Assembly (NCBI RefSeq): GCF_003172875.1
Contig: NZ_QGKM01000018.1
Location: 1-58,295, forward strand
Source: Leucothrix pacifica
Lineage (GTDB): Bacteria; Pseudomonadota; Gammaproteobacteria; Thiotrichales; Thiotrichaceae
Direction of reading: 5' to 3'
DNA length: 58,295 bases
A model generated the notes under the pieces. That model had not been told where the DNA came from and did no database searches. It saw only the letters and a list, made by a program, of their open reading frames with translations. The position numbers and the translations under genes are program-made. Shown piece by piece: positions 1-7,930 of the stretch; positions within the stretch are counted from its first letter, which is position 1; each line of letters begins with the position of its first letter.

Positions 1-1281
1 ACTTATTAATCAGGTAACCATCCAGACTCTTCTTTTGGTTGTATCAGTATCTGCTTCAGCGTCTTAATACCTTATTAATAAGGTAACCATCCAGACAGAA
101 TTTAGAATGCCAAGATAGACCTTATATTTGTCTTAATACCTTATTAATCAGGTAACCATCCAGACTATACCTGCGGGGTGTAACGGAACAGTTGCGATTG
201 TCTTAATACCTTATTAATCAGGTAACCATCCAGACCAGGACTTACAGTTGGAGCAATCGCATTTTCTAATGTCTTAATACCTTATTAATCAGGTAACCAT
301 CCAGACGCTCCATTGATTTTAGAACGAAATGTTTTTGAAAGTCTTAATACCTTATTAATCAGGTAACCATCCAGACCATCTCAATGGATAAATATGAGAT
401 GCAAGGGCGTCTTAATACCTTATTAATCAGGTAACCATCCAGACTTTAAAAATTCTTTATTAGCACTAATAATAGTGTGGTCTTAATACCTTATTAATCA
501 GGTAACCATCCAGACGGGCGAGGCATGTTTATTGTAATTGGATGCGTATTGTCTTAATACCTTATTAATCAGGTAACCATCCAGACCTGAAAATTTTAAA
601 AAAAGGGTATTGAATAAGTAAGTCTTAATACCTTATTAATCAGGTAACCATCCAGACAGTTAGACCAGGTGGTCCGACACCGGGAGTTCCGTCTTAATAC
701 CTTATTAATCAGGTAACCATCCAGACCAGATCCATTTTGCATCCTCGTTGCGGCGGGGATGTCTTAATACCTTATTAATCAGGTAACCATCCAGACAAAT
801 GGGAATGGAGATTCTCATGTTTTAAAGATGGTCTTAATACCTTATTAATCAGGTAACCATCCAGACGGGTTCACTGTTGCATTATTCGTTAATGGCCTTG
901 GTCTTAATACCTTATTAATCAGGTAACCATCCAGACTTGTAAGCTTTATCATATCAACATTGTTAGCAATGTCTTAATACCTTATTAATCAGGTAACCAT
1001 CCAGACGGTGATTCCTTTCTTAAAAATTCTTTGAGTGTCGTCTTAATACCTTATTAATCAGGTAACCATCCAGACCGTCGAATTTCATTATGGCGTTCAT
1101 TTATGAAGTCTTAATACCTTATTAATCAGGTAACCATCCAGACAAAAATGCCTCTGCAAAAGAGATATACCCAAAGTCTTAATACCTTATTAATCAGGTA
1201 ACCATCCAGACATTAAGCAATTAGGGCTTGGAGTTATTTTGACTTGTCTTAATACCTTATTAATCAGGTAACCATCCAGAC
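1..1281 (-). CRISPR. CRISPR array 1 (36-bp repeats, 18 spacers, truncated by window edge)
   Basis: Eighteen complete 36-bp repeats start at 61, 130, 200, 271, 341, 409, 480, 551, 622, 691, 761, 831, 901, 971, 1040, 1108, 1176 and 1246, preceded by a partial repeat at 1-27. The 18 spacers are 32-35 nt and all different. On the plus strand repeats begin GTCTTAATAC and end CATCCAGAC. All are identical except the one at 61, which has A for C at position 20, and the edge copy, which departs at position 10. Degeneracy at the left end and a conserved leader at the right end imply leader-proximal growth on the right and leftward transcription. The variable spacer length resembles type III-associated arrays more than type I-E or I-F. 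The array may continue beyond the left edge. Confidence 0.98.
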
Positions 1282-1454
1282 CCTGCCACTTTCCAAAAAA
1301 ACGATGGTATCAGACACTTACAGCTGCCCTTTTTATATATCAAAAGAGATATACGACACTTAGTGTTTTTTTGGCTTGATACTCTCATTAAAACATCCGG
1401 TTCTATACTACTAAATGAACACTATTTCCACAACATAAAAACACAAACTAGCCC
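1282..1454 (-). promoter_or_regulatory. Leader of CRISPR array 1
   Basis: These 173 nt directly follow the last repeat and align without gaps to the 173 nt that follow array 2 (8753-8925). The core, 1316-1388, matches 8787-8859 at 72 of 73 positions, and the repeat-proximal bases also match closely. Conserved sequence adjacent to the newest repeat is the expected property of a leader read by Cas1-Cas2 and carrying the array promoter. It ends at the stop codon of the leftward 202-residue gene. Read leftward it has an A/T-rich stretch compatible with a promoter, but no start site can be assigned by eye. Confidence 0.85.
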
Positions 1455-2056
1455 GTTGATCTACCTTGCGAGGCATCATAAGGAAGCACCGAACCACTTT
1501 TTTTAGCTGCCTTTTTTTGTTGTCTTTCATAGAGCTTACTGGCACAAATTTTCTCAATGTCAGCAATAATATCAAACACCCTACTACAGTCTTCAACAAA
1601 ACACTTGCCGGGCACTTTATCATGCTGGATAGCCATTAAATCATCAATGATTACCAGCAACTGCCGATGGTATTGCTGAAAGATAGGAACAACACGTCCG
1701 TCACTGACCCGGTATAGTGATAAGTAACAAGCAATTTCCAGCGCTCTATACATCCTCAAGGTGCATGGGTCATCAACCTGAATAAGCAACTGACGTATGA
1801 CTTTTCTAATCTCTGAGATATGTACCTCACTGCCAATCCACTCAGCATAACGTAACCTCACGGTTAACAGCCAATAGCGACGTCGCAATGTGAAGCGTTT
1901 CTTAAGCTCAAGATTGCCCGTTACCTCAAGCCATTTACAGGCCACACTCACACCCTGTGAGCGAATCTGCTCCATCATAGACGCCATGCAAGTCACATAC
2001 TTGTCATTGCTAGCATCATCTGCATACCATACTTTTGTATTCATCGTATTATCCAT
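1448..2056 (-). CDS. Unknown helical protein next to CRISPR array 1 (202 aa)
   Basis: I do not recognise this family. The protein is largely helical and basic in the middle, with a Lys-rich stretch and a Gly/Ser-rich tail at the C-terminus. It shows no catalytic motif, signal peptide or clear membrane segment. The start was placed at 2056, not further upstream, because this ATG overlaps the stop of the upstream 409-residue gene (ATGGATAA) and has GGGAGC just before it. That overlap implies translational coupling and a joint function. The stop codon lies inside the leader of array 1 and the gene reads in the array's predicted direction, so read-through into the array is possible. Position between array and cas operon suggests CRISPR accessory protein, small effector subunit or regulator, all by context only. 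Confidence 0.75.
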   Translation of the reverse strand: MDNTMNTKVWYADDASNDKYVTCMASMMEQIRSQGVSVACKWLEVTGNLELKKRFTLRRRYWLLTVRLRYAEWIGSEVHISEIRKVIRQLLIQVDDPCTLRMYRALEIACYLSLYRVSDGRVVPIFQQYHRQLLVIIDDLMAIQHDKVPGKCFVEDCSRVFDIIADIEKICASKLYERQQKKAAKKSGSVLPYDASQGRSTG

Positions 2057-3278
2057 TATTGCTCCCTTTGCCGTAAGGACGAGCAAACTGTTTAAGTTGA
2101 TCAAACGTATCGAGCAGGTCAGGTTGCGTATATTCAACATGCTCTTTCAATTCTTTGAGACCCGCAGAAATATGCCGGGTAATTGATGCTTTCTTGAGCT
2201 TGCGTTCCAGCAGAATACACAGCACCCAAGACTCAACAAGCGGAAGTAATAATCTAAGCAAGCCCATACGAAGATGAACTTCATTGCTGGCCTTGACGTA
2301 TTCAGAAGTAACCTCAACCAGTCGACTAACTTTGCGAGTACTAACACCTTCCAACCGACTCCAGTCCAAACACGTTAATTGCTGATAGGTTTGGATCTCA
2401 TCATTCAACAAGCGTAGCCAATAGTTAGACAACTCCACATCTTCGACAATCTCCAGAATAGTTTCATTAAGATACTTACTTTCATCACTATTGCGGCCTT
2501 CAGCCATTGTTTTGAGATTTACAAAGGCACGAAATGCCGCTTGTTGAGCAGCAGATGTGATTTTCCCATAACGTAAGAAGCTAGCCTCCCAATGGATACG
2601 CTGAATGGCAGCTAATCCACTCGGCTCAAGTGTTGTCAAGGACGAAATAGAAAGTGGCGGATCGTCACTTTCTAACTCATGTATCAATTTCAGGCACTTC
2701 TGATGAAAAATATCTTTTTGTTTTTGGCTTTGGTTCGACGGGAAATAACGATCACGTTCCCGCTTTAACCAGATCTCATTATAAATCCTGATCAACTCAC
2801 CTTTAGTGCTAGGTAGCAATTGAATCGCAACTGATACAAGATGACCGACATAACGCGTGAACTCGACCTCTACAAACTTTGCTTGCTTGTAATAATAAGC
2901 AGCACGATCAGCCTCTTTGTGTATGCAATCAATTAGAAGGTGTGTCTTATTCATCAACATACGTTCAATGGAAGGTGTAATACTAACTCCCCAGTGGCTT
3001 TGCCCGTGAGGCACTTTCATAGACAGTAACTGCTTGCAGGCTCTAGCTATTTCACGACGTGTTGAAAAGGGTTCGTGTTCATCAATATCCTGAATTTTAA
3101 ACTGAGAAACATCAGAACAAGGAAGAAACTCAATACAAGCTCTGGCTTTTTCCAAAGCAGTTCTGAGAGTACCCGGCGCATCCAAATACGCCATTTCCCC
3201 ATGAGACATCATTAAGCCAAGACCATCACTAAACTCTGCATTGATCATGGCATGAACAATTCTCTTCATTGATAACAT
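2049..3278 (-). CDS. Unknown helical protein in CRISPR locus (409 aa)
   Basis: I do not recognise this family. The sequence is nearly all helix-forming, with no transmembrane segment, zinc-binding cluster, P-loop, HD, RRM/Cas7-like or nuclease motif that I can see. Hydrophobic runs near residues 335-355 look like buried helices. The start is the ATG at 3278, which has AGGAGG eight bases upstream; a GTG six bases earlier is too close to that site. It is the first gene of a leftward two-gene operon, overlapping the 202-residue gene by 8 bp. It is divergently arranged to the cas operon across a 228-bp A/T-rich gap, so the two units may be co-regulated. It could be a scaffold or a divergent effector subunit; nothing in the sequence decides this. 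Confidence 0.75.
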   Translation of the reverse strand: MLSMKRIVHAMINAEFSDGLGLMMSHGEMAYLDAPGTLRTALEKARACIEFLPCSDVSQFKIQDIDEHEPFSTRREIARACKQLLSMKVPHGQSHWGVSITPSIERMLMNKTHLLIDCIHKEADRAAYYYKQAKFVEVEFTRYVGHLVSVAIQLLPSTKGELIRIYNEIWLKRERDRYFPSNQSQKQKDIFHQKCLKLIHELESDDPPLSISSLTTLEPSGLAAIQRIHWEASFLRYGKITSAAQQAAFRAFVNLKTMAEGRNSDESKYLNETILEIVEDVELSNYWLRLLNDEIQTYQQLTCLDWSRLEGVSTRKVSRLVEVTSEYVKASNEVHLRMGLLRLLLPLVESWVLCILLERKLKKASITRHISAGLKELKEHVEYTQPDLLDTFDQLKQFARPYGKGSNNG

Positions 3279-3506
3279 AGTCACCGCCTCCTGTCGTTTT
3301 TATTCAACTGTCACGTCTGCACGCTGCATATTCCTTTTTTTAGTAGTGAATTAACTATAGATCTGAGATCAAAAAAACACCATCAACAAATTTTCAGAGC
3401 ATTTCTTGATATCAACAATTTCTTAAAAAACTGTCAATTCTCTAATCGAAATCATTAAAGCATCATCCTAATCATCCCCTGTTATAGCACTCAAGAGGAC
3501 GCAAAG
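3279..3506. promoter_or_regulatory. Divergent promoter region of the CRISPR accessory and cas operons
   Basis: This A/T-rich gap separates the leftward helical-protein operon from the rightward cas operon and must hold promoters for both. A perfect 10-bp palindrome, TTGATATCAA, lies at 3406-3415 and could be an operator. No convincing -35/-10 pair can be chosen by eye. Confidence 0.4.
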
Positions 3507-4604
3507 ATGATTTCGATACACTTTTTTAGACTCAGCTGGATTGTTCAGTTACTGGTAGGCATCTGCCTGTTTACAGTGTCATTTCTAATCGAAAAGCAAG
3601 TGCTGGAAGCATTCATTGCCACCCCCATGTTGGCGTTGTTATTAGCTGGCTCTTTGGAGCTTGGAAAAGCAGTCGCCATCATCTGGCACCGTTATATGAG
3701 TCACCAACCGATGACTCACTATCCCGGCTCAGTTCGACTTACCTCAAATGTCTTTCGAATGGGACTAGTACTGTTATCGATGCTTTGTTCATTACTTTTC
3801 CTATCAGACAACCTTGATCGGCCAAACTTAGAGTCAGTTCGTGAATCGGAAACGAAACGACAAGAAAATCAGCTCAACAAATATCTGTCTCGTATAGAAA
3901 AACAGAACAGTACCAAGTTAGCGACTCTGCAAAAGTCATTGCAGTCTGAATACGAGCATCTTGATGAGCGATTCAAAGACCGCATTGCGGTGATACAAAA
4001 AGAGCTCAATCTCGAGATGAACAATGTTGTCAATGGTACATTTAAAGGCCCTCGCTACGCGGAAATTGAGAGTCGCCTAAATAAGGAAAAAGCACTTCGA
4101 GATACTGAGCTAAAGAAACTACTAGAAAACAATAAGGCGGCTTATTCACTGGAGGCTAAGCGTCTGACTGCCGCACTTGAAGAGAAACAAGAGAGCGCCT
4201 ATTTGGCAGCTACTGCGTCTCATAATGCGATTCAAGTGAATGACTTTGCTGAGGATGAAAGAGCTAATGATAGCCGGATCGTATCGTTTCTCAAGGTCGT
4301 AAAATCAGTATCGGGTACGCAAGTGATGCCACTACAGTTTGTCTTTGCATTTTCATTACTGATTAGTCTGTTGATGGAAATCGGCATATTGCTGGCATTC
4401 AACACAATAACCTTATCCATCCTACCGGCGCTTAAAGCAACTCATGCCGCCGACCTTAGCAATGACATTATGCAGTCTGAATTTGATCAGGAAGTCCGAG
4501 AAGATGAACTCAGGCACAAAGAAGCGGTGAATAAAATACGCCGAACCGCTGATAACGTGATGGATAAAGCCAATGAATACATGCGAGCTAACCCTGCCCA
4601 ATAA
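3507..4604 (+). CDS. Membrane coiled-coil protein, first gene of the cas operon (365 aa)
   Basis: Three hydrophobic segments lie near the N-terminus (about 11-28, 35-58 and 84-101). A long charged coiled-coil region follows (about 105-240), then a fourth hydrophobic segment (about 276-300) and a charged tail. Acidic residues sit inside two membrane segments (LELGK near 50-54 and LMEIG near 279-283), which is unusual. The predicted product is an inner-membrane protein with a large cytoplasmic coiled-coil arm. The start has GAGG nine bases upstream. The next genes are a soluble coiled-coil protein 18 bp downstream, then two cas2 genes, cas1 and RT on the same strand. I do not recognise the family. 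By context it may anchor the adaptation machinery at the membrane or act as a membrane effector; both are inference. Confidence 0.8.
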   Translation: MISIHFFRLSWIVQLLVGICLFTVSFLIEKQVLEAFIATPMLALLLAGSLELGKAVAIIWHRYMSHQPMTHYPGSVRLTSNVFRMGLVLLSMLCSLLFLSDNLDRPNLESVRESETKRQENQLNKYLSRIEKQNSTKLATLQKSLQSEYEHLDERFKDRIAVIQKELNLEMNNVVNGTFKGPRYAEIESRLNKEKALRDTELKKLLENNKAAYSLEAKRLTAALEEKQESAYLAATASHNAIQVNDFAEDERANDSRIVSFLKVVKSVSGTQVMPLQFVFAFSLLISLLMEIGILLAFNTITLSILPALKATHAADLSNDIMQSEFDQEVREDELRHKEAVNKIRRTADNVMDKANEYMRANPAQ

Positions 4605-4622
4605 CCCAATGAGGACACTACA

Positions 4623-5333
4623 ATGAAACAGAAAACAACAAACCGTCATATCGGTACAAACCCTAGCCGCCGAACTTACAACACACCAGATGATGTTGTC
4701 CGCTCTGGTGATAGCAACGATCAGCAAGTGATCAATGCAATTCAGCGGCACAACCAAGCGCCCTTCCCCATGCTTAATCGATCAGAAAGGAAGCTAGTGC
4801 AGACCCACATGGTGCAAGAGCTGTCACAAGGTTTTGAGCACAGGCGACAAGCACTAAACATGGTTCTTGAAACAAAGCTTCACTCCATTCAAGAGGCTTG
4901 CAACCATGTTTTAGTCACAGGAAAAACGCATCTGCGACAACAGCGTCTTGAGTATTTTGGTGAAGTGTATAGCCAAGTTGAACAACGTATGAATGGCCTG
5001 GCTGATGATTTCCTGAAAGATATGGATGATCGCTTTGAGCGTCTAAAGGACTATAAAAGTGACGCTATAAAACATCGCGAGAAGCAACGCCTTGAAAAGT
5101 CAGTAGATGATTTTCTAGATACGATTGATCAGCTAATGGATGAGTTTCGCAGCATTATTAGCGAGCACATTAGTCACGGCCAAGATAAACCAGTCCAATC
5201 GACCAGAGAAGCCCCTGAGCCTATTTCTGAAACGGTCGAATTGACCGATGAGGAATATGAAAATGAATTCGGAATCAATGATGTGGTTGACCAATTCATG
5301 GAAGCTCAACTGAGAGAAAAGTGGGCTAAATAG
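4623..5333 (+). CDS. Coiled-coil protein in the cas operon (236 aa)
   Basis: A soluble, charged protein with a basic, polar N-terminus (about 1-45), a helical and likely coiled-coil middle (about 60-180) and an acidic C-terminus (about 195-225). No enzymatic motif or membrane segment is visible. GAGG precedes the start, and the gene begins 18 bp after the membrane coiled-coil gene and ends 8 bp before the first cas2, so it is firmly within the operon. The matching coiled-coil character of its upstream neighbour suggests the two proteins bind each other. I do not recognise the family, so a role as adaptor between the membrane protein and Cas1-Cas2-RT is inference only. Confidence 0.78.
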   Translation: MKQKTTNRHIGTNPSRRTYNTPDDVVRSGDSNDQQVINAIQRHNQAPFPMLNRSERKLVQTHMVQELSQGFEHRRQALNMVLETKLHSIQEACNHVLVTGKTHLRQQRLEYFGEVYSQVEQRMNGLADDFLKDMDDRFERLKDYKSDAIKHREKQRLEKSVDDFLDTIDQLMDEFRSIISEHISHGQDKPVQSTREAPEPISETVELTDEEYENEFGINDVVDQFMEAQLREKWAK

Positions 5334-5341
5334 GTGGTGCA

Positions 5342-5626
5342 ATGAAACGTAAAGCAGCAATTATTGCTTACGACATTGCCAGTAATAAGCGGAGACGTCA
5401 GGTGTTCCGTTGCCTCAAAGCATGGAGTCTGGATAGTCAGTACTCCTTGTTTGAGTGCAAGCTTACCCGGCGTGAAGCTGAAGAACTATTTATTCAGCTG
5501 TCGGATTTAATCAATGAAGATGAAGATACTCTGCTACTGGCTTGGCTCGATAAGCGCCACACAGTAAAGCTACTAACAAAAAATACAGGGGCTGGCTTTC
5601 AGGCTCCTGCTTGGTATTTAGGTTAG
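5342..5626 (+). CDS. cas2: CRISPR-associated protein Cas2 (first copy, 94 aa)
   Basis: Cas2 forms the dimeric core of the Cas1-Cas2 integrase that inserts spacers at the leader end of an array. This protein opens with the family hallmark, a beta strand ending in IIAYDI with Asp at residue 11, followed by a basic helix, and its length is normal for Cas2. AGGTGG lies just upstream of the ATG. A second, clearly different cas2 follows 67 bp later. The two share the strand-1 motif but little else that I can align by eye, so this is not a recent tandem duplication. It could be the structural partner of Cas1, a second-array-specific subunit, or a toxin-like Cas2 homologue. The family call is firm and the division of labour unknown. 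Confidence 0.88.
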   Translation: MKRKAAIIAYDIASNKRRRQVFRCLKAWSLDSQYSLFECKLTRREAEELFIQLSDLINEDEDTLLLAWLDKRHTVKLLTKNTGAGFQAPAWYLG

Positions 5627-5693
5627 TGAACAAGACTAACATTATTTTCAACGGGGTGCTTAATAGCACCCTGTTTAAGCTTAAAGGTGAGCT

Positions 5694-6032
5694 ATGAAAT
5701 CTTGGTACATTATCGCCTATGACATTCGCGAACCGAAGCGGCTACGTCGGCTTCATTATTTTCTGAAAAAGAAATCCATCGCCTTACAAAACTCTGTTTT
5801 CTTGGTAAAGGCCGATGCCCAGTATCTCAAGTACTTGGAAAGCAGTCTGGAAAAACTGATTAATATCAGAGATGACGATGTTCGTATTTATCCGGTGCTC
5901 CACCCCGATACATTGTGGGCTGCGGGAAAGCAAGCCTCAGCTTTTCAACACTTGTATGCGGGTAAGAAAAAGAGATCACGTAAACGAAAAACACCAACGT
6001 GGGTAAACAACCTGTTTGGGTGGTTGTCATGA
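5694..6032 (+). CDS. cas2: CRISPR-associated protein Cas2 (second copy, 112 aa)
   Basis: The N-terminus has the Cas2 strand-1 motif (YIIAYDI, Asp10), a basic first helix and the typical ferredoxin-like length. A basic C-terminal extension of about 20 residues, with a Lys/Arg cluster near residues 91-99, could add DNA or RNA contacts. The stop codon overlaps the cas1 start as ATGA, so this copy is translationally coupled to cas1 and is the more likely partner in the integrase. A 67-bp gap separates it from the first cas2; that gap holds a purine-rich ribosome binding site just before the ATG and no other gene. Confidence 0.92.
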   Translation: MKSWYIIAYDIREPKRLRRLHYFLKKKSIALQNSVFLVKADAQYLKYLESSLEKLINIRDDDVRIYPVLHPDTLWAAGKQASAFQHLYAGKKKRSRKRKTPTWVNNLFGWLS

Positions 6033-7045
6033 TGCTGATTCTTGATAAACGCGATACCGTGCTTCGCTATGAAACAGGTAGTCTACGCATCGAGCGCAAA
6101 GGTGAGAGACTGCAGCGCGTGCCTATAAAGCAGTTGGAGCAAGTCATCATATTTGGTAATGCAATGGTGGAAAGCAATGTCTGGCGTTACTTAGCAGATG
6201 AGTCTGTTTCTATGGTTATAATGTCAGCACGTGGAGCGCCTAAAGCGGCTTTTCTACATGGCAGTCTTGCAACACAATTACCATTCCGACGTATGCAACA
6301 TAGTGATGCATCTAGTGATCGGTTATCACTGATTCATGCCCGATATTTTGTGAGATTAAAATTTCAAAGCTATGCTTTGTCAGTACAAACGTTGACTAAC
6401 CACTACGACGTTGAACAGGAAGCCCTGAACGGTTTTTTAAATCAACAATCAGATACCTTAAAACGACTCGATGAAGCCAACTCGGTTTCGAGTCTTATGG
6501 GGTTGGAAGGTCAACTGGCACATGCTTGGTTTGTATTGCTTGCGCATTCATTGCCGTATCGCTGGAAATTTGCAGGACGGAACCGTCGCCCTCCTCGTGA
6601 CCCGCTGAATTCACTATTGTCTTTATGCTATACCTTAGTCAGCTCGGAGGTGAATCAATCGTTGCTTGCTTCCGGTTTTGATCCATCTCTGGGTTTTCTT
6701 CATCAGGACACGCCGGGTAGGGAGTCTTTGGTTTTAGACTTTGTCGAAATCTTTCGCTCTGCAGTAGACAGTTTTGCGCTCCAGTGGTTAGCCGAAGCCC
6801 CGCTTGACGATAGCAGCTTTTACTACCGACAAAAGGAAGGTTGCCGCCTCAGCAAAGCAAGTCGCCCGCTATTTTTTAAAGCATGGTCTCAGTACCGCTA
6901 CGAGTGGCCGCGCCCTATTCTCAATGATGATGCGACTGTCGAATCTATCATCGATTGGCCACGGGCTGAAATACGAGAAGTCATTAATGGTCAGATTATG
7001 CAGTGGCGTGAACTACTCAAAGAAAACCATGCGGTGGATGTATGA
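6029..7045 (+). CDS. cas1: CRISPR-associated endonuclease/integrase Cas1 (338 aa)
   Basis: Cas1 is the metal-dependent integrase that joins new spacers to the leader-proximal repeat. The expected catalytic set is visible: Glu160 in GLEGQ, His225 in LGFLH, and Asp237 with Glu240 in VLDFVEIFR. The N-terminal beta-rich domain (about 1-85) has the usual form and length is typical. The reading frame is open further upstream, but the ATG at 6029 is chosen because it forms an ATGA overlap with the preceding cas2. The 3' end likewise overlaps the reverse transcriptase start as ATGA. Cas1 and RT are therefore separate but tightly coupled proteins, unlike the fused RT-Cas1 of many type III systems. No Cas6 domain is fused to it. 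Confidence 0.96.
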   Translation: MMLILDKRDTVLRYETGSLRIERKGERLQRVPIKQLEQVIIFGNAMVESNVWRYLADESVSMVIMSARGAPKAAFLHGSLATQLPFRRMQHSDASSDRLSLIHARYFVRLKFQSYALSVQTLTNHYDVEQEALNGFLNQQSDTLKRLDEANSVSSLMGLEGQLAHAWFVLLAHSLPYRWKFAGRNRRPPRDPLNSLLSLCYTLVSSEVNQSLLASGFDPSLGFLHQDTPGRESLVLDFVEIFRSAVDSFALQWLAEAPLDDSSFYYRQKEGCRLSKASRPLFFKAWSQYRYEWPRPILNDDATVESIIDWPRAEIREVINGQIMQWRELLKENHAVDV

Positions 7046-7881
7046 AACAAAGTATTCTCCAACAAGCGATGTCACCAGAGGTCTTGAATCTAAGCTGGAG
7101 ACGACTCAAGATAGAACATACTCCTTGGTCACCAACAGTCAGCCGTGATCTGCTACAGAGTCATTTACTGAAATATATTTTGGAGTCACGTGAGCAGGTA
7201 TTAGATGGTCGCTACTCTCCTCAATCTCTACGGCAATTTCCGCTTAAAAAACCCGACGGCAGGCAGCGAATTATATCTGCCCAATATTTGCAAGATAAAC
7301 TCATACAACGCGCTGTGCTGACGGTGCTTGAGCCGCGCGCAGAAGCAATGTTTCATGACGACAGCTACGCGTACCGCCCGAAACGTAGTGTTGATATGGC
7401 AATGGCTAAGGTGAGAGAGCGAATCAGAATTGGTCAGGACTGGCTGGTCGATGCTGATATCACCAGCTTCTTCGACAACATCCCTCACAGAATTTTAATC
7501 AAAATCTTGAAGCAGTTTGTATCCGATAAACAAGCAATGCTGCTAATTGAAAAGTGGCTCAAAGCAGGGGCACATCAGAGCAGTTTGCTTGGCACTCGCA
7601 AAGGTATCTCGCAAGGAGCGATTTTATCACCACTGTTTTGTAATCTTTATCTCCACCAATTCGACATCGCTTTGACACGAGCCAATATTCCGTTTGTAAG
7701 GTTTGCTGACGACTTTTTGTTGTTCACGAATAGTGAAAGTAATGCCTTACGTGCTAAGGACTTTGCTGAGCAACGTTTGAACCAGCTAGGACTTGAGCTA
7801 CACCCGCTTAAAACTTGTGTTGCACGTAGTAGCCCCAAGTTGGTTTTTTTGGGAAAAAAGTTACCTAAACCAAGTGAGTAG
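7042..7881 (+). CDS. CRISPR-associated reverse transcriptase, free-standing (279 aa)
   Basis: A group II intron-like RT. Visible motifs in order are the RT1-2 region with KPDGRQR (70-76), SYAYRP (108-113), the catalytic Asp139 in DADITSFFDNI (137-147), the RT4/5 motif with SQGAILSPL (190-198), the active-site FADD (221-224) and an RT7 motif FLGKKL (269-274). The protein ends just after RT7, so it is a bare finger-palm unit with no thumb/maturase X domain, DNA-binding or endonuclease domain. It overlaps cas1 by ATGA, so it should act with Cas1-Cas2, presumably copying RNA-derived spacers as shown for RT-Cas1 systems. Array 2 begins about 13 bp after its stop, and array transcription would run antisense into this gene. 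Confidence 0.93.
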   Translation: MKQSILQQAMSPEVLNLSWRRLKIEHTPWSPTVSRDLLQSHLLKYILESREQVLDGRYSPQSLRQFPLKKPDGRQRIISAQYLQDKLIQRAVLTVLEPRAEAMFHDDSYAYRPKRSVDMAMAKVRERIRIGQDWLVDADITSFFDNIPHRILIKILKQFVSDKQAMLLIEKWLKAGAHQSSLLGTRKGISQGAILSPLFCNLYLHQFDIALTRANIPFVRFADDFLLFTNSESNALRAKDFAEQRLNQLGLELHPLKTCVARSSPKLVFLGKKLPKPSE

Positions 7882-7883
7882 CT

Positions 7884-7930
7884 GTCTGGATTGGATAGGT
7901 CAACCTTATTCATCAGGTAACGATCCAGAC
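7884..7930. repeat. Inverted octamer around the degenerate terminal repeat
   Basis: GTCTGGAT at 7884-7891, just after the RT stop codon, is the exact reverse complement of the repeat terminus ATCCAGAC at 7923-7930. The arms are 31 nt apart and enclose the degenerate terminal repeat. This may be a remnant of an inverted repeat copy or an array-end hairpin; chance cannot be excluded. Confidence 0.45.

Noticed and set aside
7042-7881. Retron, diversity-generating RT or group II intron
   Set aside because: The gene overlaps cas1 and abuts a CRISPR array, and it lacks the maturase and endonuclease domains of an intron protein; no template/variable repeat pair or msr-msd-like structure was seen.
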